Assembly: GCA_964404765.1 (NCBI GenBank)
Contig: CAYOLL010000149.1
Span: forward strand, 1 to 14,571
From: CAYOLL01 sp964404765 [NCBI: uncultured Gemmatimonadota bacterium]
GTDB taxonomy: Bacteria > 4572-55
Length of the DNA stretch: 14,571 bases
Direction of reading: 5' to 3'
Shown here piece by piece: positions 1 through 7,249 of this stretch (positions are counted from its first letter, which is position 1; every line of letters starts with the position of its first letter). The position numbers and the translations under genes were made by a program. The notes below the pieces were generated by a model, which saw only the letters and a list, made by a program, of their open reading frames with translations, made no database searches and had not been told where the DNA came from.

Positions 1-91
1 ATAACAAATTATAGAACGGACACTAATGCTTCGCAAGGTTTGGTTTTACCAACACTTTTTGAGAAGTTACCAAGACTCCAAAACTCCGCTT

Positions 92-2392
92 TTAAAACTG
101 CGCCCGCACCCCGGCCACAAACCGCCGGTTCAGCGGCTCGCCGCCGTCGATGGTATTCAGGCTGTTGTAGTGCTGGAGGCCATCCTGGATCATGTTATAG
201 CCGGTCACGAAAATATCCAGCTTTTGCCATTGATAGCCCAGATTCAGGTTGAGGTTCTTGCGCAAGCGCGCCCAATGATCAACGGCGTCATCATCCGGAA
301 TGCGCGCGGTCTTGCCCATGTAGCTAAAAGCAAAACCACCGTAGAAAGGTTTCTTGTTAAAGCGCATGCCGAAGTTGAATTTATGCTCCGGGCTGGCCGG
401 CAGGGTGGTGATCTCGGATTGGTCGATAAATTTCAGGTAAGAATAATTTCCGCTTACGGTTAAGTTGCCGCTGACAATGTAGTTAAAGCTCAATTCCCCG
501 CCATAGTATTTGATGGTTTGATCTTCATTTCGGGTCGTGATATCCACGATTTTGGGTACGCCGTACAGACCGCGCAATTTTTGCAGGCCTAAAATGACCG
601 GCAGGAGTTGGGGGTTGTTCTGGGCTGTCAATCCGGCAATGGTTGCGTCCATTTGGGCCAGGGTCATGTCATTCGGCAAAAAATCAAAGTTGCCGTTTGG
701 AGAGCCGGCTTTAAAAATTGCCCGGATATTTTCAATCGTTTCGATCCGTTCGATTTGGCCGGAGCGGGACAGCAGCAGGGCGTCGGTCATTTCGCTGTAA
801 AACAAATCTGCGCCGACCTGGATTTGCCGGATCGGATTGGCTTGATAACCAAACTCGATAGACTTGATTTTTTCGGCGTCAATAGTGGTGGAATTACCTT
901 CGATGCGGCCCAGGACATAATCGCTTTCGGCGGTTAAATTAAGGATCGGATCAAGGCCGGTGACTTTGCGCAAGTTGGTCAATCGCAGCGTGCTGTTAAA
1001 ATACATATCGGTAAAGTTTGGGTTGCGGGTGGCCGTGCCGGCGCTGAGCCGAATCGCCTGACGCGCACTGGGTTTGTAGACTGCTGAAAACTTGGGATTC
1101 ACATGGCTGCCGATGATATTATGATCATCGTAGCGCGCGCCGCCGGTAATGGTTAATTGGTCGGAAGGCCGATATTCAAACTGGCTGTAGGCGGCAAAAA
1201 GGTCCTCGTTCTTGGTCTCAAAGTTAAATCGAAAGTCAAAGATATTGCTTTTAATGTAGTTATTGCGGTAGGAAACGCCGGCTATGATTTCCATCTTATC
1301 GTTGATCGGCTGGGATCGCTGTAACTCAATGTCAACAGTGCGATTATCCAGACTGGAATGCTCACCTTCAGCCAGCAGCGCGTATTGGCCACGGCCTTTG
1401 GCGATCAAATACGGGTTGACCGGCTCAATCTGTTTGATGACTTGCGAGCTATGGTCGGCCCAATCGGACTCGCCGTTCATAAAGACGCGCAGGCTGTTGC
1501 GGGCGTCGCGGTAATCGGCCTGAGCGAAATAGTTTTTGGCCGTTAGCTCGCGGGGAATCGTGGCGTAAGCGTCGGAAGTGTTGTCGGCATAACCGCCGTA
1601 AATGTCCAATTTGGCAGTTGCGCTAAGGTCAAAAGCCAGACCGGCGTTAAAGCTGGACACGTCAAACATATTCTTGTCATCCTGGATATAACCGCCGTCG
1701 ATTTTTGCGGCATAACGCAGAGAATCATAACCGGCATAGCGTTCGTCTTTCTGGTCAATATGATCGTAGATCAGATTGACTTTAGCCGAAATTTTTTCGG
1801 ACAGCCGATAACCAAAACGCAGATTGGAGTTGACCTGGCCCTGAGAACCACCGGCGGCTTTGGCAAAAAAGCCGTCCACATCTTTTGGCTGCCTGGTAAT
1901 AATATTGACAATACCGGTAAAGGCATTCGCGCCCCACAAAGCCGAACCCGTGCCGCGAATAATCTCGATCCGCTCCACCTCGTCGATGGCGACATTGACG
2001 GCGCGCATGTCAAACCCGCCGTAGCTGTCGCTGTAAACCGAGCGGCCGTTGACTAACCACAGCACCTTGTTGGCGCGATTCAAATGCGTCCGGCTAAAAC
2101 CGCGAATGGAAATTTGGTACACATAATCGGCGGTTTGGAAGACTTCCACCCCCGGTACCAGGCGCAGCGCTTCGGCCAGATTATTGGCGCCGTACTCGTG
2201 AATATCATCCTGGGTGACGACATAGATTGCCGATGGCGCATCAATGACTTTTTGCGCTTTTTTGGAAGCGGTGACGACGACAATTTCCTCGTATTCAGCC
2301 AGTAAATCTTCCAGAGAGCTATTGGCAAACAAGCAGGCCGGTAACAACAGCAGCGTGATTAACAAACTGATCTTTAAGATGTTAGACTTCAT
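92..2392 (-). CDS. TonB-dependent outer-membrane receptor
   Basis: Predicted gated outer-membrane channel that imports a scarce ligand such as a siderophore, haem or cobalamin, using TonB energy. The 766-residue protein opens with a signal peptide (charged MKSNILK, then a Leu-rich core; likely cleavage after LFA near residue 23). A TonB-box-like EEIVVVTASK follows at 35-44, then the plug domain at about 45-170 with its usual signatures (LRLVPGVEV, IRGF, VNGR, EIIRGTGSALWGANAFTGIVN). The rest is barrel, ending RAQF with the terminal Phe expected of BAM substrates. I chose the ATG at 2392 because it begins the signal peptide and has a strong Shine-Dalgarno. A longer frame to 2500 would bury the signal peptide behind 36 residues. 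I saw no cobalamin riboswitch or Fur box in the leader, so the substrate is unassigned. Sequence 1-91 beyond the stop shows no clear terminator. Confidence 0.93.
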   Translation of the reverse strand: MKSNILKISLLITLLLLPACLFANSSLEDLLAEYEEIVVVTASKKAQKVIDAPSAIYVVTQDDIHEYGANNLAEALRLVPGVEVFQTADYVYQISIRGFSRTHLNRANKVLWLVNGRSVYSDSYGGFDMRAVNVAIDEVERIEIIRGTGSALWGANAFTGIVNIITRQPKDVDGFFAKAAGGSQGQVNSNLRFGYRLSEKISAKVNLIYDHIDQKDERYAGYDSLRYAAKIDGGYIQDDKNMFDVSSFNAGLAFDLSATAKLDIYGGYADNTSDAYATIPRELTAKNYFAQADYRDARNSLRVFMNGESDWADHSSQVIKQIEPVNPYLIAKGRGQYALLAEGEHSSLDNRTVDIELQRSQPINDKMEIIAGVSYRNNYIKSNIFDFRFNFETKNEDLFAAYSQFEYRPSDQLTITGGARYDDHNIIGSHVNPKFSAVYKPSARQAIRLSAGTATRNPNFTDMYFNSTLRLTNLRKVTGLDPILNLTAESDYVLGRIEGNSTTIDAEKIKSIEFGYQANPIRQIQVGADLFYSEMTDALLLSRSGQIERIETIENIRAIFKAGSPNGNFDFLPNDMTLAQMDATIAGLTAQNNPQLLPVILGLQKLRGLYGVPKIVDITTRNEDQTIKYYGGELSFNYIVSGNLTVSGNYSYLKFIDQSEITTLPASPEHKFNFGMRFNKKPFYGGFAFSYMGKTARIPDDDAVDHWARLRKNLNLNLGYQWQKLDIFVTGYNMIQDGLQHYNSLNTIDGGEPLNRRFVAGVRAQF

Positions 2393-2396
2393 GGCG

Positions 2397-2407
2397 CTCC
2401 CCCTTTT
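2397..2407 (-). promoter_or_regulatory. Ribosome binding site deciding the receptor start
   Basis: On the minus strand AAAAGGGGGAG lies four bases before the ATG at 2392. It is one of the strongest Shine-Dalgarno matches in the window and supports this start over the upstream ATG at 2500. Confidence 0.75.
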
Positions 2408-2529
2408 GAGTCGGTTTCCCAGTCGCATGATTTGACATTGAACACGGTTTTTGTGACGTGACCAAGTTCGAAAGACGTATGCCAACAGCATAGCGTTCAT
2501 ATTTTTTGCAGATTTGAGTCGTGCCGTTT

Positions 2530-2562
2530 AGAAATGACATTTCTTCAAGAAATGTCATTTCT
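2530..2562. repeat. 33-nt perfect palindrome, possible terminator
   Basis: Two perfect 16-bp arms (2530-2545 and 2547-2562) flank a single central base. Each arm is itself a near-palindrome (AGAAATG-A-CATTTCT and AGAAATG-T-CATTTCT), so the site can fold as one long or two short hairpins. It begins two bases beyond the GNAT stop codon and upstream of the receptor gene. It may end GNAT transcription or act as a processing site. There is no clear U-run after it, so a classical intrinsic terminator is unproven. Confidence 0.7.
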
Positions 2563-2564
2563 GT

Positions 2565-3119
2565 TCACTTGTTTAACGCTTCATATTCTGATTTGAGAAT
2601 GCCGTAAACGACCAGATCGTAACAAACGCCCCATTTTTCGGCATGCTGACGCAAACAGCCTTCGTAAGTCATGCCCATTTTCTGCATAATGCGACCGGAG
2701 GCCGGATTATGCGCCGCGTGCTTGGCCAATATTCGGTTCAGCTTCACTTCATCAAAGCCGTATTTTAGCATCGCTTTAGCCGCTTCGGTCGCATAACCTG
2801 CGCGCCAGAAAGGCTTGCCGATCCAATAGCCCATCTCGGCCCGATTCGATTTCCGGTTGATATCGAACAAATTGACGCAGCCCGCCAAACCGTTGTCCGT
2901 TTTTAACGTGATTGCGTAAGTAATTCTTTGATCATTGGCAAAAGACTCGGGATGGGTTTTTATCCAGTCCTCGGCCATCCCGTTTTCGTAGGGATGGGGG
3001 ATGGAGCCGGTCGTTGCGGCAATATCGCGGTCGCCGGCCAATTCCTGCACGCGCGGCGCATCCGCCAGCGTAAATGGCCGTAAAATAAGGCGTTGCGTTT
3101 CCAGAATCGGTTGGGTCAT
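2565..3119 (-). CDS. GNAT-family N-acetyltransferase (RimJ/RimL-like)
   Basis: Transfers an acetyl group from acetyl-CoA to an amine, either a protein N-terminus or a small molecule. The 184-residue length and the opening ETQRLILRPFTLADA are typical of the RimJ/RimL/Acetyltransf_3 branch. The pyrophosphate-binding loop is seen around WRAGYATEA (105-113), preceded by EMGYWIGKPF. NPASGRIMQKMGM at 138-150 matches the conserved segment that contacts CoA. The substrate cannot be read from the sequence. Its Shine-Dalgarno is weak (a GAGA stretch). The 136-nt gap to the upstream MOSC gene contains paired repeats, so the two genes may not be co-transcribed. Base composition is like the neighbouring host genes. 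Confidence 0.9.
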   Translation of the reverse strand: MTQPILETQRLILRPFTLADAPRVQELAGDRDIAATTGSIPHPYENGMAEDWIKTHPESFANDQRITYAITLKTDNGLAGCVNLFDINRKSNRAEMGYWIGKPFWRAGYATEAAKAMLKYGFDEVKLNRILAKHAAHNPASGRIMQKMGMTYEGCLRQHAEKWGVCYDLVVYGILKSEYEALNK

Positions 3120-3160
3120 TTGTTTTCTCGTGGTTGTGGTTATTGTCGTTAAGGGTTATT

Positions 3161-3251
3161 TTTGGCAGAATAAACCCTTAGGGTTTTCTTTACCAGGATG
3201 GTCAAAGCTTGCCGGTTTTCACGCCTTTGGCAGGAAAAACCCTAAGGGTTT
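3161..3251. repeat. Pair of 26-bp direct repeats with hairpin cores
   Basis: TTTGGCAG followed by an AAACCC-N3-GGGTTT hairpin core occurs at 3161-3186 and again at 3226-3251, with 3 mismatches in 26 and a 65-bp period. Because the core is nearly palindromic, the copies also form a 17-bp inverted repeat (3171-3187 with 3236-3252). On the minus strand the copy nearer the MOSC stop reads as a 6-bp stem followed by five T, so it may work as the MOSC terminator. It could also be a REP-like dispersed repeat. Confidence 0.6.
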
Positions 3252-3255
3252 AAAA

Positions 3256-4062
3256 TCAAGAAGCCAGGATGTGAAAGGGTGCGCCAACAGAAAGTTTTCC
3301 TATCGTGGCCGCTAAAACATTTTGTCCGAACATGACTTTGCCATTGAACTTGCGGTACGTGGCCAATGTCGTCAGCGGTTCTTTGCCTGGAATGCCGCTG
3401 CGTTGGTCAATGGTCGTCAGCGAACAGCGGGCGCACGGTTTAACGACATCAAAGTTTAGACCGTCGATGCGAATTTGACGCCAGGAATCTTCATCAAAGG
3501 CGCCGCAGCCACTGACAACCAGGTTTGGCCGAAAGCGGTTCATCGGCACCGGTTGAGCCAGACGCGCATTCAAATCCGCCAGCGAGCCTTCCGAAATCAA
3601 CAGGAACGGAAAGCCATCGGCAAATCCGACCTGATCGCCCGGACGGCGGGCATAGCGCCGATCCGCCAAACGGGTGGCGTCATCCGGAAAATAGACCAGC
3701 CGGCAGGCCGTGCCCAGATACGCGCTAAACCATTGGTCGCAGCGTGGCTCTACCGGCTCAGCCATCACCGTATCGTCCCAAATCTTTACCGGTAAAGATC
3801 GTTGCGACACGGGCGTCAAGGGAATGGGTAAATTTTCCTGGCCCGGTGCGCTGATCCACAACCATTCATCTTTAATTTCCACGGTAAGGGTGGCCATGCG
3901 CGGAACTTCTCGCTGGGTAATCATTTCCCCGTCCGGCGTCGTCAGCATCCAGCGGCGGTCGTACAGCAGGCCGCGCGGCGTGACGGTTGCCTTTTTCAAA
4001 GCGATGCCGCCCAGCGACTTGATGGGGTAGATATAAAGGCCGGTTAACGTGAGGTTCGACAT
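3256..4062 (-). CDS. MOSC domain protein, mARC/YcbX type
   Basis: Likely a molybdenum-cofactor enzyme that reduces N-oxygenated compounds, by analogy with mARC and E. coli YcbX. The 268-residue protein has an MOSC N-terminal beta-barrel (about 1-120; opens LYIYPIKSLGG, then GLLYDRRWML) and a MOSC domain (about 130-268). Visible landmarks are NRFRPNLVVSG and KPCARCSLTTID with C210 and C213; the first Cys is the expected Mo ligand. GKVMFGQN follows near 241-248. It ends right after the MOSC domain, without the C-terminal 2Fe-2S ferredoxin domain of YcbX, so a separate electron donor would be needed. A MITE-like element is inserted one base upstream of its ATG and has replaced its leader. Before that insertion it probably followed the DUF512 gene in one operon with a gap of about 30 bp. 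Confidence 0.9.
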   Translation of the reverse strand: MSNLTLTGLYIYPIKSLGGIALKKATVTPRGLLYDRRWMLTTPDGEMITQREVPRMATLTVEIKDEWLWISAPGQENLPIPLTPVSQRSLPVKIWDDTVMAEPVEPRCDQWFSAYLGTACRLVYFPDDATRLADRRYARRPGDQVGFADGFPFLLISEGSLADLNARLAQPVPMNRFRPNLVVSGCGAFDEDSWRQIRIDGLNFDVVKPCARCSLTTIDQRSGIPGKEPLTTLATYRKFNGKVMFGQNVLAATIGKLSVGAPFHILAS

Positions 4063-4072
4063 AGTGTTAGTC

Positions 4073-4207
4073 CAATGTTATTAAGTTAAGGAAAGCCGAC
4101 CAAATTGTCATTCTGAAAGAATCCTTTTCGAATCAAGCGCCATGCTATTTTGAAAAAAGATGCATTCAGCATGACAATCCTGCCTTGTGCTTAACTTAAT
4201 GACATTG
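4073..4207. mobile_element. 135-bp MITE-like element with 10-bp target duplication
   Basis: Terminal inverted repeats of 18 bp (4073-4090 and 4190-4207) differ at one position. A second, inner pair (ATTGTCATTCTGAA against the complement of TTCAGCATGACAAT, one mismatch) extends the foldback. The perfect direct repeat AGTGTTAGTC flanks it at 4063-4072 and 4208-4217, as expected of a target-site duplication. It encodes no protein, so it would need a transposase elsewhere. It lies in the DUF512-MOSC gap. A duplication this long is compatible with IS4-like transposases, but the family is not established. Confidence 0.85.
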
Positions 4208-4237
4208 AGTGTTAGTCTCAAGCAGCAAGTTGCAGGG

Positions 4238-5584
4238 TTATTCGTCAACGGTTTCCGTTATTCGTGGTACCGACAACGTGACACCCAGCATTTGTTCAAA
4301 CCATTCGAGCGTATCTTTTTGGCCAAATTCAAGACGCGTTTGGGGCGGGACGACTTTCTGCAAGTCGGCCGGGCTCAGATCGTCTAAAAAAACATTGTCA
4401 TCATTAATAGAATAGGGCGACAACAGCGCCAAATCGCCCAGGTGATCGCTATTTTTTTCCAGTGCGCGCCGCATGTCACAGCCGGCCAATAAGCCGCTGA
4501 CAGTCACCATTTCACCTAAAAAATCATTGGTGACCACCAGAATTTCTAACGTGAAATTTTGGATTTGATTCAGCGTGCCGGCTACATACTTTTGCAGCAC
4601 CGGCCCGGCCAGCGTCCCGGTCAGCACGGTCACCCGGCGCGGTTTGGCCAGGCGGGCCGGCAAATACGGCGCGATCCCGGCAATATCGTCGATCAGAGAG
4701 CGGCACATGCCCACGCCGTTTTCATATTGCGGATAGCCTTCGTAGGCGTCGGCGGCAGGGAAGTCCTGTCCGGCCAGCAGATACCATTCGTCGGACGGCT
4801 GGACAAAGAACACGCCGAACTCGCGCTTGTATTGGCGGCGATAAGCTTCGAGAGATTGCAGGACTTCCGCGGCATAATCCTGATCAATGCGTTTTTGCAG
4901 TTCGATATTTTTTTGAAATTTGGTAATTCCTACCGGCACGACGGATAATGTCTGCACCTTTGGATACATGGCGGCCAGTTCTTCGATGGATTTTTTGAGA
5001 TAGGCGCCGTCGTTAATATCGCGACAGAGAACGATCTGAGTATGCAGCTCGATGCCGTTATCGGCCAGATACTTCAGCTTTTCCATCAATTTACCGGCCT
5101 GGGGATGGCGCAGCATTTTTACGCGCAATTCGGGATCGGTGGTGTGCACGGAGATGTTTATCGGCGACAAATGTTGCTTAATAATCCGCTCCAGCGCCTT
5201 TGGCCCGACATTGTCCAAAGTGACAAAATGTCCCTGCAAAAATGAAAAGCGATAGTCGCCGTCTTTAAAATAAAGCGACTGCCGCAATCCGCCCGGATTT
5301 TGGGTGACAAAGCAAAAGATACAATCTGCGCCGCAGGTGTGCATCTTCATTTCTTCGACGGTCAGGCCCAGTTCGTCAGCATAATCTTTTTCGACTTCGT
5401 ATATTTCATTTTCCTGGGTTTCTTTTTTAAGCACGTCCAGTTCAACGTATTCGTCGGCCATGTAAAAATGGAAGTCGATGACATCGCGCACCGATTGGTT
5501 GTTGATACGTTGGATGCGGTCGCCGGGGACAAGCTCCAATTCGGCGCCAATGCTGTCTGGATCGACGGCAGTTATAGCTAGCAT
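4238..5584 (-). CDS. DUF512 family PDZ/radical SAM protein
   Basis: Member of the DUF512 family of putative Fe-S oxidoreductases, whose substrate is unknown. Its 448 residues show the usual order. An N-terminal PDZ-like segment (1-60, with SIGAELELVPGDRIQRINNQ) is followed by a radical-SAM-like core with cysteines 84, 88 and 91 (HTCGADCIFC) in the CxxxCxxC spacing that binds a 4Fe-4S cluster. Family landmarks YFKDGDYRFSFLQGHFVTL, SVHTTDPELR and SVVPVGITKF come next. The C-terminal DUF512 region holds PSDEWYLLAG and ENGVGMCRSL. It is full length for the family. The Shine-Dalgarno before the ATG is weak. The MOSC gene follows on the same strand, now separated by a MITE. Confidence 0.92.
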   Translation of the reverse strand: MLAITAVDPDSIGAELELVPGDRIQRINNQSVRDVIDFHFYMADEYVELDVLKKETQENEIYEVEKDYADELGLTVEEMKMHTCGADCIFCFVTQNPGGLRQSLYFKDGDYRFSFLQGHFVTLDNVGPKALERIIKQHLSPINISVHTTDPELRVKMLRHPQAGKLMEKLKYLADNGIELHTQIVLCRDINDGAYLKKSIEELAAMYPKVQTLSVVPVGITKFQKNIELQKRIDQDYAAEVLQSLEAYRRQYKREFGVFFVQPSDEWYLLAGQDFPAADAYEGYPQYENGVGMCRSLIDDIAGIAPYLPARLAKPRRVTVLTGTLAGPVLQKYVAGTLNQIQNFTLEILVVTNDFLGEMVTVSGLLAGCDMRRALEKNSDHLGDLALLSPYSINDDNVFLDDLSPADLQKVVPPQTRLEFGQKDTLEWFEQMLGVTLSVPRITETVDE

Positions 5585-5890
5585 GAAAATTCACTTTCGG
5601 ATTGGCGCACTCAAGCTTAAACGCAGAGGCGCGGAAATAAAAAAGCGGAGTCGTGGAGTTATGAGTAATATCACACCAAATTTTTCCTCGTATCCTCAAC
5701 GAACTCTGCGTTGCAAAATCTAAATTGAGTCCACTCTAAAAAGCTATTTAACCACGAAGCACTCGAAAAACACGAAAATTTAGCATGTTGAAAATAAAAA
5801 ATAAAAGCGCTATAGTTTTAAATTTTCGTGGTTAATGTTGAAAGGATATTTTTATCCTGCCTATCCTGTCCATCCATGTTAATGTAACGA
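5585..5890. other. 306-bp intergenic region rich in short repeats
   Basis: No convincing gene is present between the HD and DUF512 genes. The sequence contains several low-complexity runs of the type that recur between genes in uncultured bacteria: ACGCAGAGGCGC near 5621, AACCACGAAGCACTCG near 5750, and TATCCTGCCTATCCTGTCC near 5853. A small hairpin AGGATA-TTTT-TATCCT occupies 5843-5858, downstream of the HD stop, and may help end that transcript. Recognition of these as dispersed repeats is from memory and not checked. Confidence 0.45.
5748..5835. repeat. Inverted repeat with CACGAA motifs
   Basis: TTAACCACGAA at 5748-5758 pairs perfectly with 5825-5835. Within it, CACGAAAATTT at 5771-5781 pairs perfectly with 5820-5830, so two competing 11-bp stems share the right arm. 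This may be a decayed foldback element or a transcript-end structure between the HD and DUF512 genes. Confidence 0.55.
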
Positions 5891-7174
5891 TTAATCGGCC
5901 TGACGCAAGCGAATCGGCTTGACTTCCGGTTCGTGCCCGCCATACTCGGAGCTGGTAAATTTGGCTAATTGATTATAGCTATACTCCAGCGCCTCGATCA
6001 AGTCCGGATTCGGGCAGTGCTTTATAAATTCTTGGGTTTTTCTTTTGCGATGATAAACCCAGGCGTCGCGCCAGGCAGTGGGTGTGTTGACCCCAATTTC
6101 CCAAGCATCCAGCGCCGCCGCCGTTTTGACGATCCAGACCACATTGGTCGGCTTTAGCTCGGTCCAGGCATTGGACAGATTCAGCATCTCGTCGCGGCAG
6201 GGCCGGCATAAGTAACCGACCAGCTCTTTCATGGCGATGTTCTGAAACTCCAGCCAATCCCGTCCGGCAAACTCCTGCAAATCAAAGGACACATCGCCGG
6301 TAATGGCTACCGGCAAATCGTGCAGCAACGCGGTCAAAATGACTTTATGCTGCTCTTCCGACGACAGATCGAGGCCGATCGCCAGCAGATAGCTAAAAGA
6401 CGCCGTTGTATACATGTGCCCGGCAAAAGTATCGGTCTCGGTGCGCTTCATGCCGAACATGCAAAAGCCGTGGCGCGGCAATTCTTTAAGGCAATAAATA
6501 TGCTTGATAAAACTGAGCAGTTTTTTGGCCACGGCATCACCGATAAAAGGCGTAAAATCGCCCAGACGAACCGACACGTCCGGGTCCTTGGCCAGGTCGC
6601 TAATCCGGCGAAAAATCCGGGCCAACTCCGGCTGAAAGCAACTATCCTCGATTTTTTTCTCCGTCTTGCGATTATAGTCTTCCCAAGCAGGCCACCAGGT
6701 GGATGTCGTTACAATGCCGTGCATCCAGGCGTCGAGCGCATCGGCCATCTTGACAATGGCTGAGGCCAGCGTATCCTTGTCATCGTATGCTTTCCAGATA
6801 TCGCGCAGTTCCTGGCGGGCATGATCGGGCAGGTTCTGCAGCAAGGCTTCAAAGGCCAACTGTTCCGTGTCGGCAAACTTGCCCACCTTCACCCGATAGC
6901 TCAGATCGCCGGCAATGGCTTCGCCCCAATCATGGATCAAGGCCATCTTGGTGACTTTATGCACCATCGCCGTGTCGACGCCAGGAAAACGCGCTTCATG
7001 CAGTTGCTGCACCAGAATGTAGGCAATCCAGGTGACCATGAAAGAGTGATCCGCCACCGCGTCGGTTTCTGCGCCTTTTTGCCGAAAGTAAATATAACCC
7101 TGACGCGGTATCTCCTTCAGCCGATGCAGGCTGCGATAGACGCGCAAAATTTTATCGAGAGTGTCTTTTTCCAT
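5891..7174 (-). CDS. Tandem HD-domain protein, second domain degenerate
   Basis: Probable metal-dependent phosphohydrolase of the HD superfamily, resembling YfbR-type nucleotidases. The 427 residues are an internal duplication: 6-180 and about 216-390 align throughout (RLKEIPRQGYIYF with CLKELPRHGFCMF; KMADALDAW with KTAAALDAW). The first half keeps the full set: H43, H81, D82, E85 and D145. The second keeps H253, H285 and D286 but has V289 in place of the catalytic Glu and A353 in place of the last metal-binding Asp, so it is probably inactive and may bind ligand or regulate. The gene's own promoter was cut off by the island insertion. The first 135 coding bases plus 16 bases upstream are duplicated at 13596-13745. 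It may now be read from the glycosyltransferase gene 75 bp upstream. Confidence 0.88.
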   Translation of the reverse strand: MEKDTLDKILRVYRSLHRLKEIPRQGYIYFRQKGAETDAVADHSFMVTWIAYILVQQLHEARFPGVDTAMVHKVTKMALIHDWGEAIAGDLSYRVKVGKFADTEQLAFEALLQNLPDHARQELRDIWKAYDDKDTLASAIVKMADALDAWMHGIVTTSTWWPAWEDYNRKTEKKIEDSCFQPELARIFRRISDLAKDPDVSVRLGDFTPFIGDAVAKKLLSFIKHIYCLKELPRHGFCMFGMKRTETDTFAGHMYTTASFSYLLAIGLDLSSEEQHKVILTALLHDLPVAITGDVSFDLQEFAGRDWLEFQNIAMKELVGYLCRPCRDEMLNLSNAWTELKPTNVVWIVKTAAALDAWEIGVNTPTAWRDAWVYHRKRKTQEFIKHCPNPDLIEALEYSYNQLAKFTSSEYGGHEPEVKPIRLRQAD

Positions 7175-7190
7175 GAAGTTAGCTCGTTTC
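7041..7190. repeat. Island-flanking direct repeat, left copy
   Basis: This 150-bp stretch covers the HD start region (codons 1-45 and 16 bp upstream). It matches 13596-13745 at 148 of 150 positions, with an offset of 6555. The only differences are two adjacent bases (7070-7071 against 13625-13626), both in HD codon 35 (GCA here, GAT in the other copy). Confidence 0.95.
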
Positions 7191-7249
7191 TTGTTTGTTG
7201 TAGTCAGGTCCTCAGCAATTTTGCTCTCAACTTATTTATCTGAAAGCAA

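Noticed and set aside
26-463. Plus-strand open frames across 26-2435
   Set aside because: They mirror the TonB receptor codons on the other strand, show no family motif and lack ribosome binding sites.
2329-2392. Lipoprotein signal (LPAC) in the receptor
   Set aside because: Cys20 lies in a loose lipobox, but TonB receptors are rarely lipoproteins and LFA just after it is a normal signal peptidase I site.
2393-2564. Cobalamin riboswitch or Fur-regulated leader ahead of the receptor
   Set aside because: ACTGGGAAACCGAC looked suggestive, but the conserved B12-box and the rest of the aptamer are not present, and no clear Fur box is visible.
3171-3187. Telomere-like CCCTTAGGG string
   Set aside because: It is simply part of a short intergenic hairpin repeat; there is no tandem array.
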